In this document: in pieces, positions 27,373 through 37,091 of the stretch
Numbering within the stretch: position 1 is the stretch's first letter
How the letters are laid out: each line of letters begins with the position of its first letter
DNA from: Fischerella muscicola SAG 1427-1 = PCC 73103
GTDB taxonomy: Bacteria; Cyanobacteriota; Cyanobacteriia; Cyanobacteriales; Nostocaceae
Length of the DNA: 64,000 bases
Reading direction: 5' to 3'
Assembly (NCBI RefSeq): GCF_000317245.1
Contig: NZ_AJLJ01000194.1
Span: forward strand, 1-64,000
Made by a program: the position numbers and the translations under genes
The notes under the pieces: generated by a model
The model's input: the letters and a program-made list of their open reading frames with translations, nothing else
The model's database searches: none
Told to the model about the DNA's origin: nothing

Positions 27373-28311
27373 ATGACTTCTAAAATTTCATGGTTGAGGC
27401 ATTGGAGCCTCTTTTGTCCTTTTTACATTTTTAGTATTTTTAGTTTCGGGATTTTTCCAGCTTTTTCTCAAACAAGCGTCATCACAAATACTGCTCGTGG
27501 TAGTGCGGATAATCTTCCTGATAGTCCCACAGGAAGGGTTGTTAACTCCAATGAGGTGAGTTTGAGCGCTAGTCAAGCAGCACTAGAAATCATCAAAACA
27601 GCAGACAGAGCAGCTGCCGAACCTGGTGACACAGTTATCTATACTCTGACGATTCGCAATACTGGGAATTCCGCAACCAACCAGATCTCAATTACAGATA
27701 GATTACCCTTGGGAATGCGTTTTATTTCCAAATCGCTCAAGGGTTCCATAGGAAACAGATCTGTAAGCTTGAATGCAACCACTGGTTCTAGTCGGACAGT
27801 AACCATCAACTCCAATGAAGGACTCCAACCCAATCAAAGTTTGATAGTCAACTATGCTGCTGAGGTTACACCAGATGCAATTCGGGGCGATGGTAGAAAC
27901 ACAGCCCAAGCTAGAGCAGGTAATCTTACCAGTAACCAAGCCAGCTATGTTTTACGAATTCGACCAGGTATCTTGTCTGACTGTGGCACTTTAATTGGAC
28001 GTGTATTTGTCGATAAAAACTTTGACGGTGAACAGCAGCCGAACGAGCCAGGTGTACCGAATGCTGTGATTTATCTAGATGATGGCAACCGGATCATTAC
28101 CGATGCGAATGGTTTATTCTCCTTAGCCAATGTCGTTGCAGGTTATCGGACAGCAGCCCTAGACTTGACGAGCTTACCTGGCTATGCACTGGCACCGAAT
28201 AAATACTTTATCGAAAGCAACAGCCAGTCTCGCTTGGTCAAACTAGCACCCAGTGGCATGGCAAGAGTCAATTTTGGGGTTACGCCTGCGTTTTCAGGGG
28301 GGAAACGATGA
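27373..28311 (+). CDS. Secreted DUF11 / SdrD B-like protein
   Basis: A 312-residue protein. A hydrophobic signal segment (about 10-33, ending FPAFSQ) is followed by a DUF11 Ig-like domain (about 72-195: ALEIIKTADRAAAEPGDTVI, LTIRNTGNSATNQISITDRL) and a C-terminal SdrD B-like/carboxypeptidase-regulatory-like domain (about 210-300: LIGRVFVDKNFDGEQQPNEP, GVPNAVIYLDDG). No LPXTG or PEP-CTERM tail is visible. Its stop overlaps the next gene's start by 4 bases (ATGA), so it is translationally coupled to the barrel protein. Likely exported to the periplasm or outer surface. Confidence 0.85.
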   Translation: MTSKISWLRHWSLFCPFYIFSIFSFGIFPAFSQTSVITNTARGSADNLPDSPTGRVVNSNEVSLSASQAALEIIKTADRAAAEPGDTVIYTLTIRNTGNSATNQISITDRLPLGMRFISKSLKGSIGNRSVSLNATTGSSRTVTINSNEGLQPNQSLIVNYAAEVTPDAIRGDGRNTAQARAGNLTSNQASYVLRIRPGILSDCGTLIGRVFVDKNFDGEQQPNEPGVPNAVIYLDDGNRIITDANGLFSLANVVAGYRTAALDLTSLPGYALAPNKYFIESNSQSRLVKLAPSGMARVNFGVTPAFSGGKR

Positions 28312-31300
28312 AGAAAATCAAAAAGCTTTACCAAAATCAAAATTCTTTCTTTTACCTTTTTGGTCTTTCGTTACTATTTGTTTCTCCCAACGCAGTTTTC
28401 GCCAGTGTGGTAGATGGAAGGCAGGGAGATAGGGGGACAAGGGAGACAACGAAAGGGAGACACTCTGACACGGGGAAACAAATATCCGCGTCTTCCACTC
28501 ACCGCGTCAGCGCCCCCGAAGTGTCTTCCCCTGTCATGATTGCCCAGAGTTCTCCATCTTCCGGTGATCCTAACTCCGTATTTCAACAAGAGCCGACAAC
28601 TGAATTTCAACAAAATCCTAACTCGCCAATCCAACAACAACCCACTTCGCCAACACCAGAGACAACACCATCAATAGAGAATTCACCAATAACTACCCCT
28701 GCTACGATTCCAGGCAAATCAAAAATCACGTTGGAAATCTCACCTGTTGGCGATCCGCGTGTACAAGCCGATGGACGTTCCACAATTAAACTGCAAGGAA
28801 GAATTATTGATGAAAAAGGTGAGATTATTCGCAAAGATGCGATCGCAACCCTCACCACCAGTGCCGGGAAATTCGTTGGCGCCGACCAAGACAAAGACCA
28901 GGGCGGGTTTCAGGTGCGTGTGATTGATGGAGAATTCATCGCCACCTTACAATCAGACATCAAACCCCAACAAGTCCGGATTCGAGCTGCGATTGACAAG
29001 ATCAAAAAACCATCGCTCAATGTTCCGAGAGAATTGGGTGATATCAAAAATCCCACCTTTCCCCAACAGACAGATAATTCCTGGCTAGAGGAATTTGCCC
29101 AAGTACCCATAGAAGCCTACACCCAAATAGAATTCAGTACCTATCTGCGACCTTCCCTAGTCACAGGGGTACTGAATTTGCGGATTGGGCCAGGAGGAAC
29201 TAATTATTGGGGAAGCTTGCAAGAATTTCTCAATCCGGACGAGATAGACAAAGGCACAACCGTAGATTTTTATGGAGCTGCCTTTGCTACAGGAAAAATC
29301 GGAGATTGGTTATTTACAGGTGCATTCAATAGCGATCGCCCCATCAATCAAGACTGTGAGGGTAACAATCGCCTGTTTGGTGGTGTACAGTTCTGCGAAC
29401 AACCCTATCCAGTTTACGGCGATAGTTCCACTGCTACCCCTACCACCCCTTCCATTGACAGTTTCTACGCTCGCTTAGAACGTACTCCTTCAATTGTGGG
29501 AGCAGAACCAGATTACTTCATGTGGGGCGACTACACCACCAATGAATTTGCTCGCGCCTCCCAACTGTATACAGCTACCTCTCGCCAACTCCACGGTTTC
29601 AAAGCCAACTACAACCTGGGCAACCTGCAAATTACAGGCTTATACGCCAACAATATTGAAGGCTTCCAACGGGATACTATCGTTCCTGATGGTACTGGTG
29701 GCTACTACTTCCTTTCCAAGCGCCTGTTAGTTCCTGGCAGTGAAATTGTTTATCTAGAAGCAGAGGAAATTAACCGTCCTGGAACGGTGATAGAACGCAA
29801 ACAGATGATACGTGGTGCCGACTACGAAATTGACTATGATCGCGGCACAGTGCGGTTTAATCGTCCAGTGTTTGCCACAGAACTCAATCCCTTTGGTTCA
29901 ACTTTAGTTAGACGTATTGTCGTTACTTACCAGAATGAAGGCGGCGAAGACTCCAACCTCCTGGGTGGACGACTACAATATAACTTCTCCAACGATTTCA
30001 CCAATAAAACTTTCGGCGCTGTTAGTTATCTGCGGGAAGACCAAGGCGACCAAGACTTTGAACTGTTCGGTGGAGATTTCTTAATTTCTTTAGGAAATGC
30101 AGGCAAGATAGTCGGGGAATTTGCCCACTCCAATAACAATCTAATTACAGGGGAAGAAGCCAGTGGAAATGCTTACCGCTTAGAGGCTTTTGGCAACATC
30201 ACAGAAAATCTTTTCGGTCAAGCTTACTATCGCGCCGTCGAGCCGAACTTCTCCAACAACGCTACTTTTAGCTTTGCACCCGGACAAACTCGCTACGGAG
30301 CATCTTTACTAGCCAGACTGAGTCAATTGACTAGCTTTAGAGTTGCCTACGACGTCGAAGAAAACTATGGTACTACACCCGGTTCCATTACTAACTTCTT
30401 TGATTTATTCGACCCACAGCCACAAAACCGTCCTGGTGAACGAGTTAGTAACGAACTGAGAACCTTCCGGGCAGGAATTCTGCAAAAGCTGGGTAATAGT
30501 GATCTCAGCCTGGAATACGTCAACCGTTCTCGTGATGACCGTGTTGGTAATGACTTAGATGGTGACGCGAGTCAAATTGTCTCCCGTTTAAAGTTCCCAT
30601 TGACAGATACTTTAACTTTCCAAGCCCAAAACGAACTAAATTTGGGTGACTCTGACCCCTTGTATCCCAACCGGACGACTTTAGGTTTGGACTGGAAAGC
30701 TGCTGAAGGAGTGACATTCCGACTGGCACACCAATTTTATGATGACAGCGAATTACTGCCAGGGAATTCCCTCACCACCTTAGATACGATTGTCGATCAA
30801 AAATTATCAGATGATACTTCCCTGCTGGGTCGTTATTCTGTACTCTCTGGCTTTGGTGGCTTGCAGGGACAAGGCGCTCTTGGCGTGGCTCAGGGTTGGA
30901 AGGTTGCACCAGGATTAAAAGTCAACCTGGGTTATCAATACGTATTCAAGAATATCTTTAATAGCACAGGAGCAGGAGATAGATATCCGCAATACTACGC
31001 AGTTGGTCAAACTGCTTCGACTTTAGGACTGTTTTCTGGTTCCGTCTACAGCCTGGGGTTTGAATACACTGATAATCCTGATTTCAAAGCCCGTGCCGAT
31101 TTTGAATATCGTGATGGTGATCAAGGTAATAACCTAGTAATTTCCGCCGCCGCCGCCGGAAAAATCTCTCCTGCTTTAACAGCCTTAGTCCGCTTCCAAC
31201 AAGCAGGGGAAGCCAATGTCTACCTTCCTAGCACTGTCAATAGTATCGATACAAACGGGATCAGATTCCAAGAACTGGGAGACACAGCTAATCTCAAAAT

Positions 31301-31955
31301 CGGTTTGGCATACCGCGACCCCACCAACGATAAATTCAACGGGCTACTGAAATACGAATGGCGGCAAAACTTTGATTCGATTCCCGAAACTCAACTTACA
31401 GGTAGTACAGCCACAGGTCATATCTTTTCCGCAGAGGGTATTTATGCCCCCAATTGGCGCTGGGAATTCTACGGTAAATATGCTTTCCGTAATGGCGTCA
31501 CCTACTTCGACGACGAAAGATATGACGGTAGTACAAACTTGGCACAATTGCGGGCAGCTTTTCGACTGGGTTATCGCAACGACTTAGCTGTTGAAGGACG
31601 ATGGATTGGACAAAACTCTAATAGTGGCACTGACTACGACGAATTCGGTTTTGCTTTGGAAACTGGATATTACGTCACTCCTGATTTGCGTTTGGGTCTA
31701 GGTTACAGCTTTGGTAGTGTGGATGACCGCGACTTCACCGGTTATCGTTCCGAAGGTGGTGTCTATGTGAATATTAGCCTGAAGTTGAACGAACTTTTAG
31801 GCGGCTTTGGTTTACAAAAACCAGTACCCAAGCAAGAACAAGAGTCGGAAATCCCAACGGCGCAAACAGAACCTGGAAAACAGACATCCCAAAGTAAATT
31901 GATTCAGCGTTTGAAACAGAAACAGGCCCAAGTTAGAGGGCAAAAAGAAGGATGA
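28308..31955 (+). CDS. Large predicted outer-membrane beta-barrel protein with Ig-like N-terminal domain
   Basis: A 1215-residue protein with a signal peptide (about 12-32, ending VFAS), a disordered Pro/Thr/Gln-rich linker, an invasin-like Ig domain (about 138-225: ITLEISPVGDPRVQADGRST), then some 900 residues of alternating beta-strand pattern with many aromatic girdle residues, as in outer-membrane barrels (GVLNLRIGPGGTNYWG, GRLQYNFSNDF, RLGYRNDLAVEGRWIGQ, ETGYYVTPDLRLGLGYSFG). A basic tail ends the protein. The linker is partly made of genomic short repeats (about 28420-28545). It is coupled to the DUF11 gene upstream and precedes an OmpA-type gene. The function, adhesin or export pore, is not established. 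Confidence 0.8.
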   Translation: MKKIKKLYQNQNSFFYLFGLSLLFVSPNAVFASVVDGRQGDRGTRETTKGRHSDTGKQISASSTHRVSAPEVSSPVMIAQSSPSSGDPNSVFQQEPTTEFQQNPNSPIQQQPTSPTPETTPSIENSPITTPATIPGKSKITLEISPVGDPRVQADGRSTIKLQGRIIDEKGEIIRKDAIATLTTSAGKFVGADQDKDQGGFQVRVIDGEFIATLQSDIKPQQVRIRAAIDKIKKPSLNVPRELGDIKNPTFPQQTDNSWLEEFAQVPIEAYTQIEFSTYLRPSLVTGVLNLRIGPGGTNYWGSLQEFLNPDEIDKGTTVDFYGAAFATGKIGDWLFTGAFNSDRPINQDCEGNNRLFGGVQFCEQPYPVYGDSSTATPTTPSIDSFYARLERTPSIVGAEPDYFMWGDYTTNEFARASQLYTATSRQLHGFKANYNLGNLQITGLYANNIEGFQRDTIVPDGTGGYYFLSKRLLVPGSEIVYLEAEEINRPGTVIERKQMIRGADYEIDYDRGTVRFNRPVFATELNPFGSTLVRRIVVTYQNEGGEDSNLLGGRLQYNFSNDFTNKTFGAVSYLREDQGDQDFELFGGDFLISLGNAGKIVGEFAHSNNNLITGEEASGNAYRLEAFGNITENLFGQAYYRAVEPNFSNNATFSFAPGQTRYGASLLARLSQLTSFRVAYDVEENYGTTPGSITNFFDLFDPQPQNRPGERVSNELRTFRAGILQKLGNSDLSLEYVNRSRDDRVGNDLDGDASQIVSRLKFPLTDTLTFQAQNELNLGDSDPLYPNRTTLGLDWKAAEGVTFRLAHQFYDDSELLPGNSLTTLDTIVDQKLSDDTSLLGRYSVLSGFGGLQGQGALGVAQGWKVAPGLKVNLGYQYVFKNIFNSTGAGDRYPQYYAVGQTASTLGLFSGSVYSLGFEYTDNPDFKARADFEYRDGDQGNNLVISAAAAGKISPALTALVRFQQAGEANVYLPSTVNSIDTNGIRFQELGDTANLKIGLAYRDPTNDKFNGLLKYEWRQNFDSIPETQLTGSTATGHIFSAEGIYAPNWRWEFYGKYAFRNGVTYFDDERYDGSTNLAQLRAAFRLGYRNDLAVEGRWIGQNSNSGTDYDEFGFALETGYYVTPDLRLGLGYSFGSVDDRDFTGYRSEGGVYVNISLKLNELLGGFGLQKPVPKQEQESEIPTAQTEPGKQTSQSKLIQRLKQKQAQVRGQKEG

Positions 31956-32026
31956 AATTTTGTCATTCTTCATAATCCATGATTCATACTTCATTGTTTT
32001 CAGACGTGGTGTCATAGGAGTGAGTA

Positions 32027-34219
32027 ATGTCCAAGTTGAAATTTAAAAGAAAGAAGGCAAAAGGAATAATTTACCTTTTACCTTTAACTGTGTACCTTTT
32101 ACCTCCAGAAGTTGCTTTTGCTCAAACCCCCACTCCCGGTGTGCGAGTGGTGGTAAATAGCAATCAAGACGGAAGTCCTACCCCTGATAATGCCGTAACT
32201 TTGCGGGAAGCGATCGCGATCGTTAATGGTACGCTACCAACAGCAAAACTCAGTGCAGCTGAAAAAGCACAGGTGACACCAACCACAAGCGGTGGTTCTC
32301 GCATTGAGTTTAATTTACCTGCTGGTGCAACTACCATTGAGTTACAAACACAACTGCCAGATTTAGCCACTCCCGGATTAGCGATCGATGGCTCAACTCA
32401 ACCAGGATACGATCCAAAAGGTTCAGCAACCGCGGAAATTGCCATTCCTGTACCAGTAGTAGCAATCACCCCCGCAGCAAATAAAGAGATATTGCGCGGC
32501 TTGACTGTGGTTGCTGATGGTGTGACAATTCGCGGCTTGAGTATTTACGGTTTTACGGGTAAACCAATCAAACAGATTTTGGGAAATTTGGCTTTTGACA
32601 CTGACCCCAGGCCAGTAACTCTCACTACACCACCGGGGGATATTGTCATTGCTCACCCTTTCCCACCTCCAGATATCAGCCGTCAGAAACCACCCAACAG
32701 TAGTTTTCCCTTCCGCGCCTCTGATGTGCCACCCAAAAATGTTGTGATTGAAAACAACTGGCTGGGATTAACAACTAATGAACAAATGCCAGAACAAACC
32801 TCGGCATTTGGGGTTTATGTTTTTAACTCCCAAGGAGCAACCATCCGGCGTAACCGCATTTATTATCATGATGGCAGTGCTGTAATTACATCAGTACGTG
32901 GTGAAAATACGGTAGTCCAAGAAAATATTCTCGTTGCTAACGGTATTGCGGGTATGCCTGATGCTTTGAGATTTGAAGGTTTGGTCAACCAGTCGCAAAT
33001 TTTAGGCAATTTGATTTGTGGTAATGATGGGGCTGGTGTGTATTTATTCAAACCTGAAGGTAGCGTAGCAATTCAGAATAACAAAATCACTTACAACGGC
33101 AGACGCTTGCGCCGAGCAGCAGTTTACCTGATGGGTAGTAATCACCAGGTAGTTGGTAATGAAATTGACTATCAAGCTGGGCCAGGAGTCGTGGTATCGG
33201 CTTTTCCCAGGAATGATGTTGGTGAGAGAAAACCAGGCATCAAAAATATTATCCAAAATAATAAATTTGCGGCTTTAGAAGGTTTGAGCATTGACCTGAA
33301 TACTCAGCAAAATTTGGATGTCAGCGACTTTCAAATTGGAGATGGCCCCAACCCGCGCCGAGATTCCCCTAATCGTCGCCTGGAAACTGGGAATGGAGCG
33401 ATTAATGCTCCAGAGTTTAAACAAAGGGCATTTTTACCCACAAGTAACAGCGTCACTTTACAGGGTAAAGCCGATCGCGGTTCGCAAGTGACAATTTACC
33501 GCTTAGGTGATTATCAACGAGGTTACGGCGCATTAAGTGAACCATTGGCAACCGTACCTGTAGATAAGGGTGGTAGTTTTAGCACCACAGTCGAGAACTT
33601 GCAAACCGGAGATGTAGTCAGTGCGATCGCCACTGATCCGCAATATGGTACATCGGAACCCGCTCTAGCGGCAATTATTGGCACTGATGGCACAAAACCG
33701 AATTTAAAGCCTAGTTCTCAACCAACCCAGCCTCCACAGTGTACTTCTCGACCAGTACCGCCACCACCACCAGAACCACCAGCGCCACCGCCACCACCAG
33801 AACCACCAGAACCCATCCGTATCAAAGCACCAAATAATGTTCACTTTGCCTTAGACAAATCCTTTATTAGTGCTGAAAGTGCTGCTGTCTTAGATCAGGT
33901 AACAGCAGTATTGCAAAAATATCCTTTCATTGTGGTCGAATTAGAAGGTCACACTGATCCCCGCGCCAGCAATGCGTATAACTTGGCACTGGGTAGACGT
34001 CGGGCCTTATCTGTAAGAAATTACCTACTGCGTAAAGGAATCAGTCCAGAACGGATGACCATTCGTTCCTTCGGTGAAACCCAACGGAAAACAGAAGGTA
34101 ATACCCGCGTAGATTACGCACGCGATCGCCGTACAGAAATCATCTACAAAGATGTGCGAGGTATCGAACTGATCGTCGAACCACAAGAACAAGACTTGCA
34201 AATAGAAGCTCCCAGGTAG
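32027..34219 (+). CDS. OmpA-family protein with beta-helix-like passenger
   Basis: A 730-residue protein with a signal peptide (about 14-35, ending VAFA) and a region (about 40-430) with right-handed parallel beta-helix character (repeated short strands such as VVIENNWLGL, ATIRRNRIYYHDGSAV, NQSQILGNLICGNDGAGV, SVAIQNNKITYNGRR). After a beta-sandwich-like domain (about 465-550) and a Pro-rich linker comes a C-terminal OmpA domain (about 603-715: VHFALDKSFISAESAAVLDQ, VELEGHTDPRASNAYNLALG, RRRALSVRNYLL) that binds peptidoglycan. It probably anchors the surface complex to the wall. It is 71 bp after the barrel gene on the same strand. Confidence 0.88.
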   Translation: MSKLKFKRKKAKGIIYLLPLTVYLLPPEVAFAQTPTPGVRVVVNSNQDGSPTPDNAVTLREAIAIVNGTLPTAKLSAAEKAQVTPTTSGGSRIEFNLPAGATTIELQTQLPDLATPGLAIDGSTQPGYDPKGSATAEIAIPVPVVAITPAANKEILRGLTVVADGVTIRGLSIYGFTGKPIKQILGNLAFDTDPRPVTLTTPPGDIVIAHPFPPPDISRQKPPNSSFPFRASDVPPKNVVIENNWLGLTTNEQMPEQTSAFGVYVFNSQGATIRRNRIYYHDGSAVITSVRGENTVVQENILVANGIAGMPDALRFEGLVNQSQILGNLICGNDGAGVYLFKPEGSVAIQNNKITYNGRRLRRAAVYLMGSNHQVVGNEIDYQAGPGVVVSAFPRNDVGERKPGIKNIIQNNKFAALEGLSIDLNTQQNLDVSDFQIGDGPNPRRDSPNRRLETGNGAINAPEFKQRAFLPTSNSVTLQGKADRGSQVTIYRLGDYQRGYGALSEPLATVPVDKGGSFSTTVENLQTGDVVSAIATDPQYGTSEPALAAIIGTDGTKPNLKPSSQPTQPPQCTSRPVPPPPPEPPAPPPPPEPPEPIRIKAPNNVHFALDKSFISAESAAVLDQVTAVLQKYPFIVVELEGHTDPRASNAYNLALGRRRALSVRNYLLRKGISPERMTIRSFGETQRKTEGNTRVDYARDRRTEIIYKDVRGIELIVEPQEQDLQIEAPR

Positions 34220-34301
34220 GAATCGGGGAAGTGGGGGAAGTGGGGATGTAAAAGAATAACCACAACCACTCACCACTAACTACTAACCACTACTAATGTA
34301 C

Positions 34302-34321
34302 AGACGCGATTAATCGCGTCT
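34302..34321. repeat. AGACGCGAT hairpin
   Basis: A perfect palindrome, AGACGCGATTAATCGCGTCT, in the spacer after the OmpA-type gene. It has the same core as the hairpins at 21651-21672, 39143-39162 and 39285-39306. Confidence 0.75.
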
Positions 34322-34372
34322 CTATCCATTAACTAACCCCTATTTTCAAATGAAATATTTAGGAACTAAAAA

Positions 34373-36280
34373 ATGAAAGCTCTATTTAAACATTTAAATT
34401 TTCATCCTTGTGGGGGTACGCTGCTAGCAGCGCTATTGGCTATTCCCCAGATTCCTCTACAAGGAAGTATTTCCAATCAAAAAGCTGTTGCACAACAAGC
34501 AAGTTGTCCAGCTGGTACAACACAAGCAACTCTCAACTGGGGAACAACCAATTTCCAAACGGCAAATTTTAATCAAACCTTCAACATTGGGGGCGTTAGT
34601 ACTAATTTTCAGATGACGGAAAACCCAGCCGGATTTATCCGAGATCAACCACCTCAAGTTATTGGCCCGGTTCCCTACGGGGTTGTCCCTGGCCCCTATG
34701 GTGGCATTAATAGTCCATATTTGCGCTGGGGAATAGATGCTACACAAAATCGGAACGGTAATTCGACGCTGACTATCACTTTTGCTCAACCAGTTACTTT
34801 CCCTGTTCCCTTAACATTATTGGATGTGGATCGCGATCGCGCAGACGAACTTGCCTATCAGGATCAAGTAACAGTTACTGCATCTAACCAAGGTCAAAGT
34901 GTTCCAGTTACCTTGACTAACATCGGAGCTGGTGCTGTTGCTCAAATAGTTAGTAGTAATGTAGCGCGGGGAGCCGACCCGCGTGTGGGACCAGGAAATT
35001 CACCTAATGATCAGAATTTAGGTAATGTTTTTGCGACATTTACTCAACCTGTCACCCAAATTCGGATTGTCTACGAGAGTGGGCCTTTACCGTACGCCGA
35101 AAATCAACGACCTCAACAAGATGAAACTATAGGTCTTGCTGATATAACTATCTGTGCGTCTTCGGGAACAGGTTCCATTGGTGACACTGTCTTTAATGAT
35201 ACCAACGGTAATGGTCAACAGGATCCAGGCGAACCAGGAGTTGGCAATGTTCCCCTCACTCTCACTCTACCAGGCCCTGATGGACAGCTAGGTACTGCCG
35301 ATGATACCACCCAGACAACAAATACTAATGCTAGCGGTAATTATTCTTTCACCAATTTGCCCGCAGGCCCTTACAGAGTAAGTGTCACTCCTCCTTTTAA
35401 TTTACCAGAAGTCACAACTGGTGGTGGTAGGCAAGTTGACGTGACATTGAATCCTGGTCAGTCTTTAGATACTGTTGATTTTGGCCTGCGCCGACCGCCT
35501 GGTGGTACAATCGGCGATTTTATTTTCACAGATCGAAATGGCAACGGCAGTGTTGATAATGGCGATACGGGAATAGCAAACGTTACTGTAACTCTACGCA
35601 ATAGTACTGGTCAAGTCGTGAGTACAACTCGTACTGATAATAATGGGAATTATTTGTTTACTGGTTTGCAGCCAGGTAATTACAGTGTAGAGGTGACACA
35701 ACCAAGTGATTTCACAGCCACGACCAACACGACTTTAACGGCTAATATCACTGACGCTAATTCCGAAAATCTTAACATTGACTTTGGTTTCCGTCCAGGT
35801 CAGGCGGGAGCATCTGGAGAAACAAATCTGCGGATAGTCAAGCGCATCACCAATGCTTTGAGAAATAATCAGCCCATTAGTGGTGTCAGCTTCAACACTT
35901 TTATCAATGACCCCAATAATAATGATGACGACAGATTACAGCAAGCTGGGCGATCGCCTGTTGGTCAAATTAATCTCCAACCACCCTTAAGCAGTGGTGA
36001 TCAAGTCGAGTACACAGTTTATTTTCTGGCTGATGGTACTCAGCAACTGCAAAATGCGAGATTCTGCGATCTCATTCCAGCAGGTACAAGCTATGTTTCT
36101 AATAGTCTCTCGGTAAATGGAATTAACAACCAAGGACAGGTTTTATCACCTTTAGCACCACTACAAGACTTTGCCAATATTTGTGGTGGTAGCAACAATC
36201 AAGGCGCAGTCGTTGTCGGCCCAGCTAACATTCCTGGTGGACAGACTGGTTTGATTCGCTTCCGGGTGACGGTTGATTAG
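34373..36280 (+). CDS. Secreted SdrD B-like repeat protein
   Basis: A 635-residue protein. An N-terminal signal segment (LAALLAIPQIPLQG, cleavage likely near VAQQ) is followed by an about 220-residue beta domain (about 40-262), two SdrD B-like domains (about 265-365: SIGDTVFNDTNGNGQQDPGE; about 378-475: TIGDFIFTDRNGNGSVDNGD) and a C-terminal DUF11-like domain (about 485-635). The DxNGNGxxDxGD loops are likely Ca2+ sites, as in other SdrD B domains. No sorting tail is visible. It is the last gene of the surface locus and a candidate for display by the barrel and OmpA proteins. Confidence 0.85.
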   Translation: MKALFKHLNFHPCGGTLLAALLAIPQIPLQGSISNQKAVAQQASCPAGTTQATLNWGTTNFQTANFNQTFNIGGVSTNFQMTENPAGFIRDQPPQVIGPVPYGVVPGPYGGINSPYLRWGIDATQNRNGNSTLTITFAQPVTFPVPLTLLDVDRDRADELAYQDQVTVTASNQGQSVPVTLTNIGAGAVAQIVSSNVARGADPRVGPGNSPNDQNLGNVFATFTQPVTQIRIVYESGPLPYAENQRPQQDETIGLADITICASSGTGSIGDTVFNDTNGNGQQDPGEPGVGNVPLTLTLPGPDGQLGTADDTTQTTNTNASGNYSFTNLPAGPYRVSVTPPFNLPEVTTGGGRQVDVTLNPGQSLDTVDFGLRRPPGGTIGDFIFTDRNGNGSVDNGDTGIANVTVTLRNSTGQVVSTTRTDNNGNYLFTGLQPGNYSVEVTQPSDFTATTNTTLTANITDANSENLNIDFGFRPGQAGASGETNLRIVKRITNALRNNQPISGVSFNTFINDPNNNDDDRLQQAGRSPVGQINLQPPLSSGDQVEYTVYFLADGTQQLQNARFCDLIPAGTSYVSNSLSVNGINNQGQVLSPLAPLQDFANICGGSNNQGAVVVGPANIPGGQTGLIRFRVTVD

Positions 36281-36460
36281 AGGGGAAAAGGGATCGGGGA
36301 TCGGGGATTCTCCTAACGGAGACGCTTACGCGAACGGGAATTTGGGATTGGGGATTGGTTATTCTCTTTTGTCTCCCTGCTCCCTGCTCTCTTCTAAGAG
36401 CTTCCTTGGCTCCCTTGTCTCCCTATTCCCCGATCCCCGATCCCCATCCCCAATCCCCAA
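36281..36460. repeat. G-rich/C-rich inverted spacer between convergent genes
   Basis: The left side has GGGATCGGGGATCGGGGATT, then a copy of the dispersed motif GGAGACGCTTACGCGAACGG, then TTGGGATTGGGGATTGG. The right side is CCCCGATCCCCGATCCCCATCCCC and AATCCCCAATT. The arms are complementary over about 20-30 bases and could terminate transcription from both sides. Clustered G runs also give G-quadruplex potential. Confidence 0.6.
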
Positions 36461-36880
36461 TTACGTTACAATCAATACCGGACAAGGAGACAAATTAATC
36501 ACACGGTTCGTAACACTCTCATGAGCGCCTTCGTCAGTTAAACCAAGTCCCCGACAGCCCATGACGATTAAATTGGCTTCTACCTCATCAGCTACATCAC
36601 AAATTACAAATGCGGGTTTACCCTGTCTTTCAATTGTTTCTGTTTGAATTCCTTGTTGGGAAAACGCGGTTTTAGCTGTTTCTAGCAGTTTGGCAACATT
36701 TTCTGGTGAGGACATAACAACATCCTCTTTTGGTGCATCTGTATCTGGTTCTTCCACCACACTCAAAAGCACCAAACGGCTGCTGTACTTTTGCACAACA
36801 TCAATCACGACATTGATCGCTTCTTGAGTTTCCCGACTTTGATCAATTGGAAACAGAACTTTTTTGAACATTGCATTCAC
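36461..36880 (-). CDS. Universal stress protein, UspA family
   Basis: A 139-residue single Usp domain: KKVLFPIDQSRETQEAINVV at the start and LIVMGCRGLGLTDEGAHESV...SPCPVLIV at the end. The usual ATP-binding motif GxxG-x9-G-(S/T) is present except that the last Gly is Glu (HES), so nucleotide binding is uncertain. A cytosolic stress protein; its specific role cannot be told. It is convergent with the surface locus. A second ATG three codons later (MFKKVLFP) is an equally good start. Confidence 0.9.
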   Translation of the reverse strand: MNAMFKKVLFPIDQSRETQEAINVVIDVVQKYSSRLVLLSVVEEPDTDAPKEDVVMSSPENVAKLLETAKTAFSQQGIQTETIERQGKPAFVICDVADEVEANLIVMGCRGLGLTDEGAHESVTNRVINLSPCPVLIVT

Positions 36881-37091
36881 CTGTTGCTTGATAGAATTTA
36901 CTGTCTGCTTCCTGCTTTTGGTAGAGCATGAGAGTGGCTATTTCTCCATTATGTTTTGGTATTGTCACCGCAGACAATTAACAAGAAACTAATCACTTAA
37001 CAATTCTTTGCACCACGTACTCCTGTACAATCACAGAATAGAGTCTACTAAATGTAAAACATAACAAAAAGGCAATCAGGAGGTTTGTGAC

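Noticed and set aside
36273-36524. 83-codon frame after the SdrD gene
   Set aside because: Encoded by the G-rich/C-rich repeat spacer and runs into the universal stress gene.
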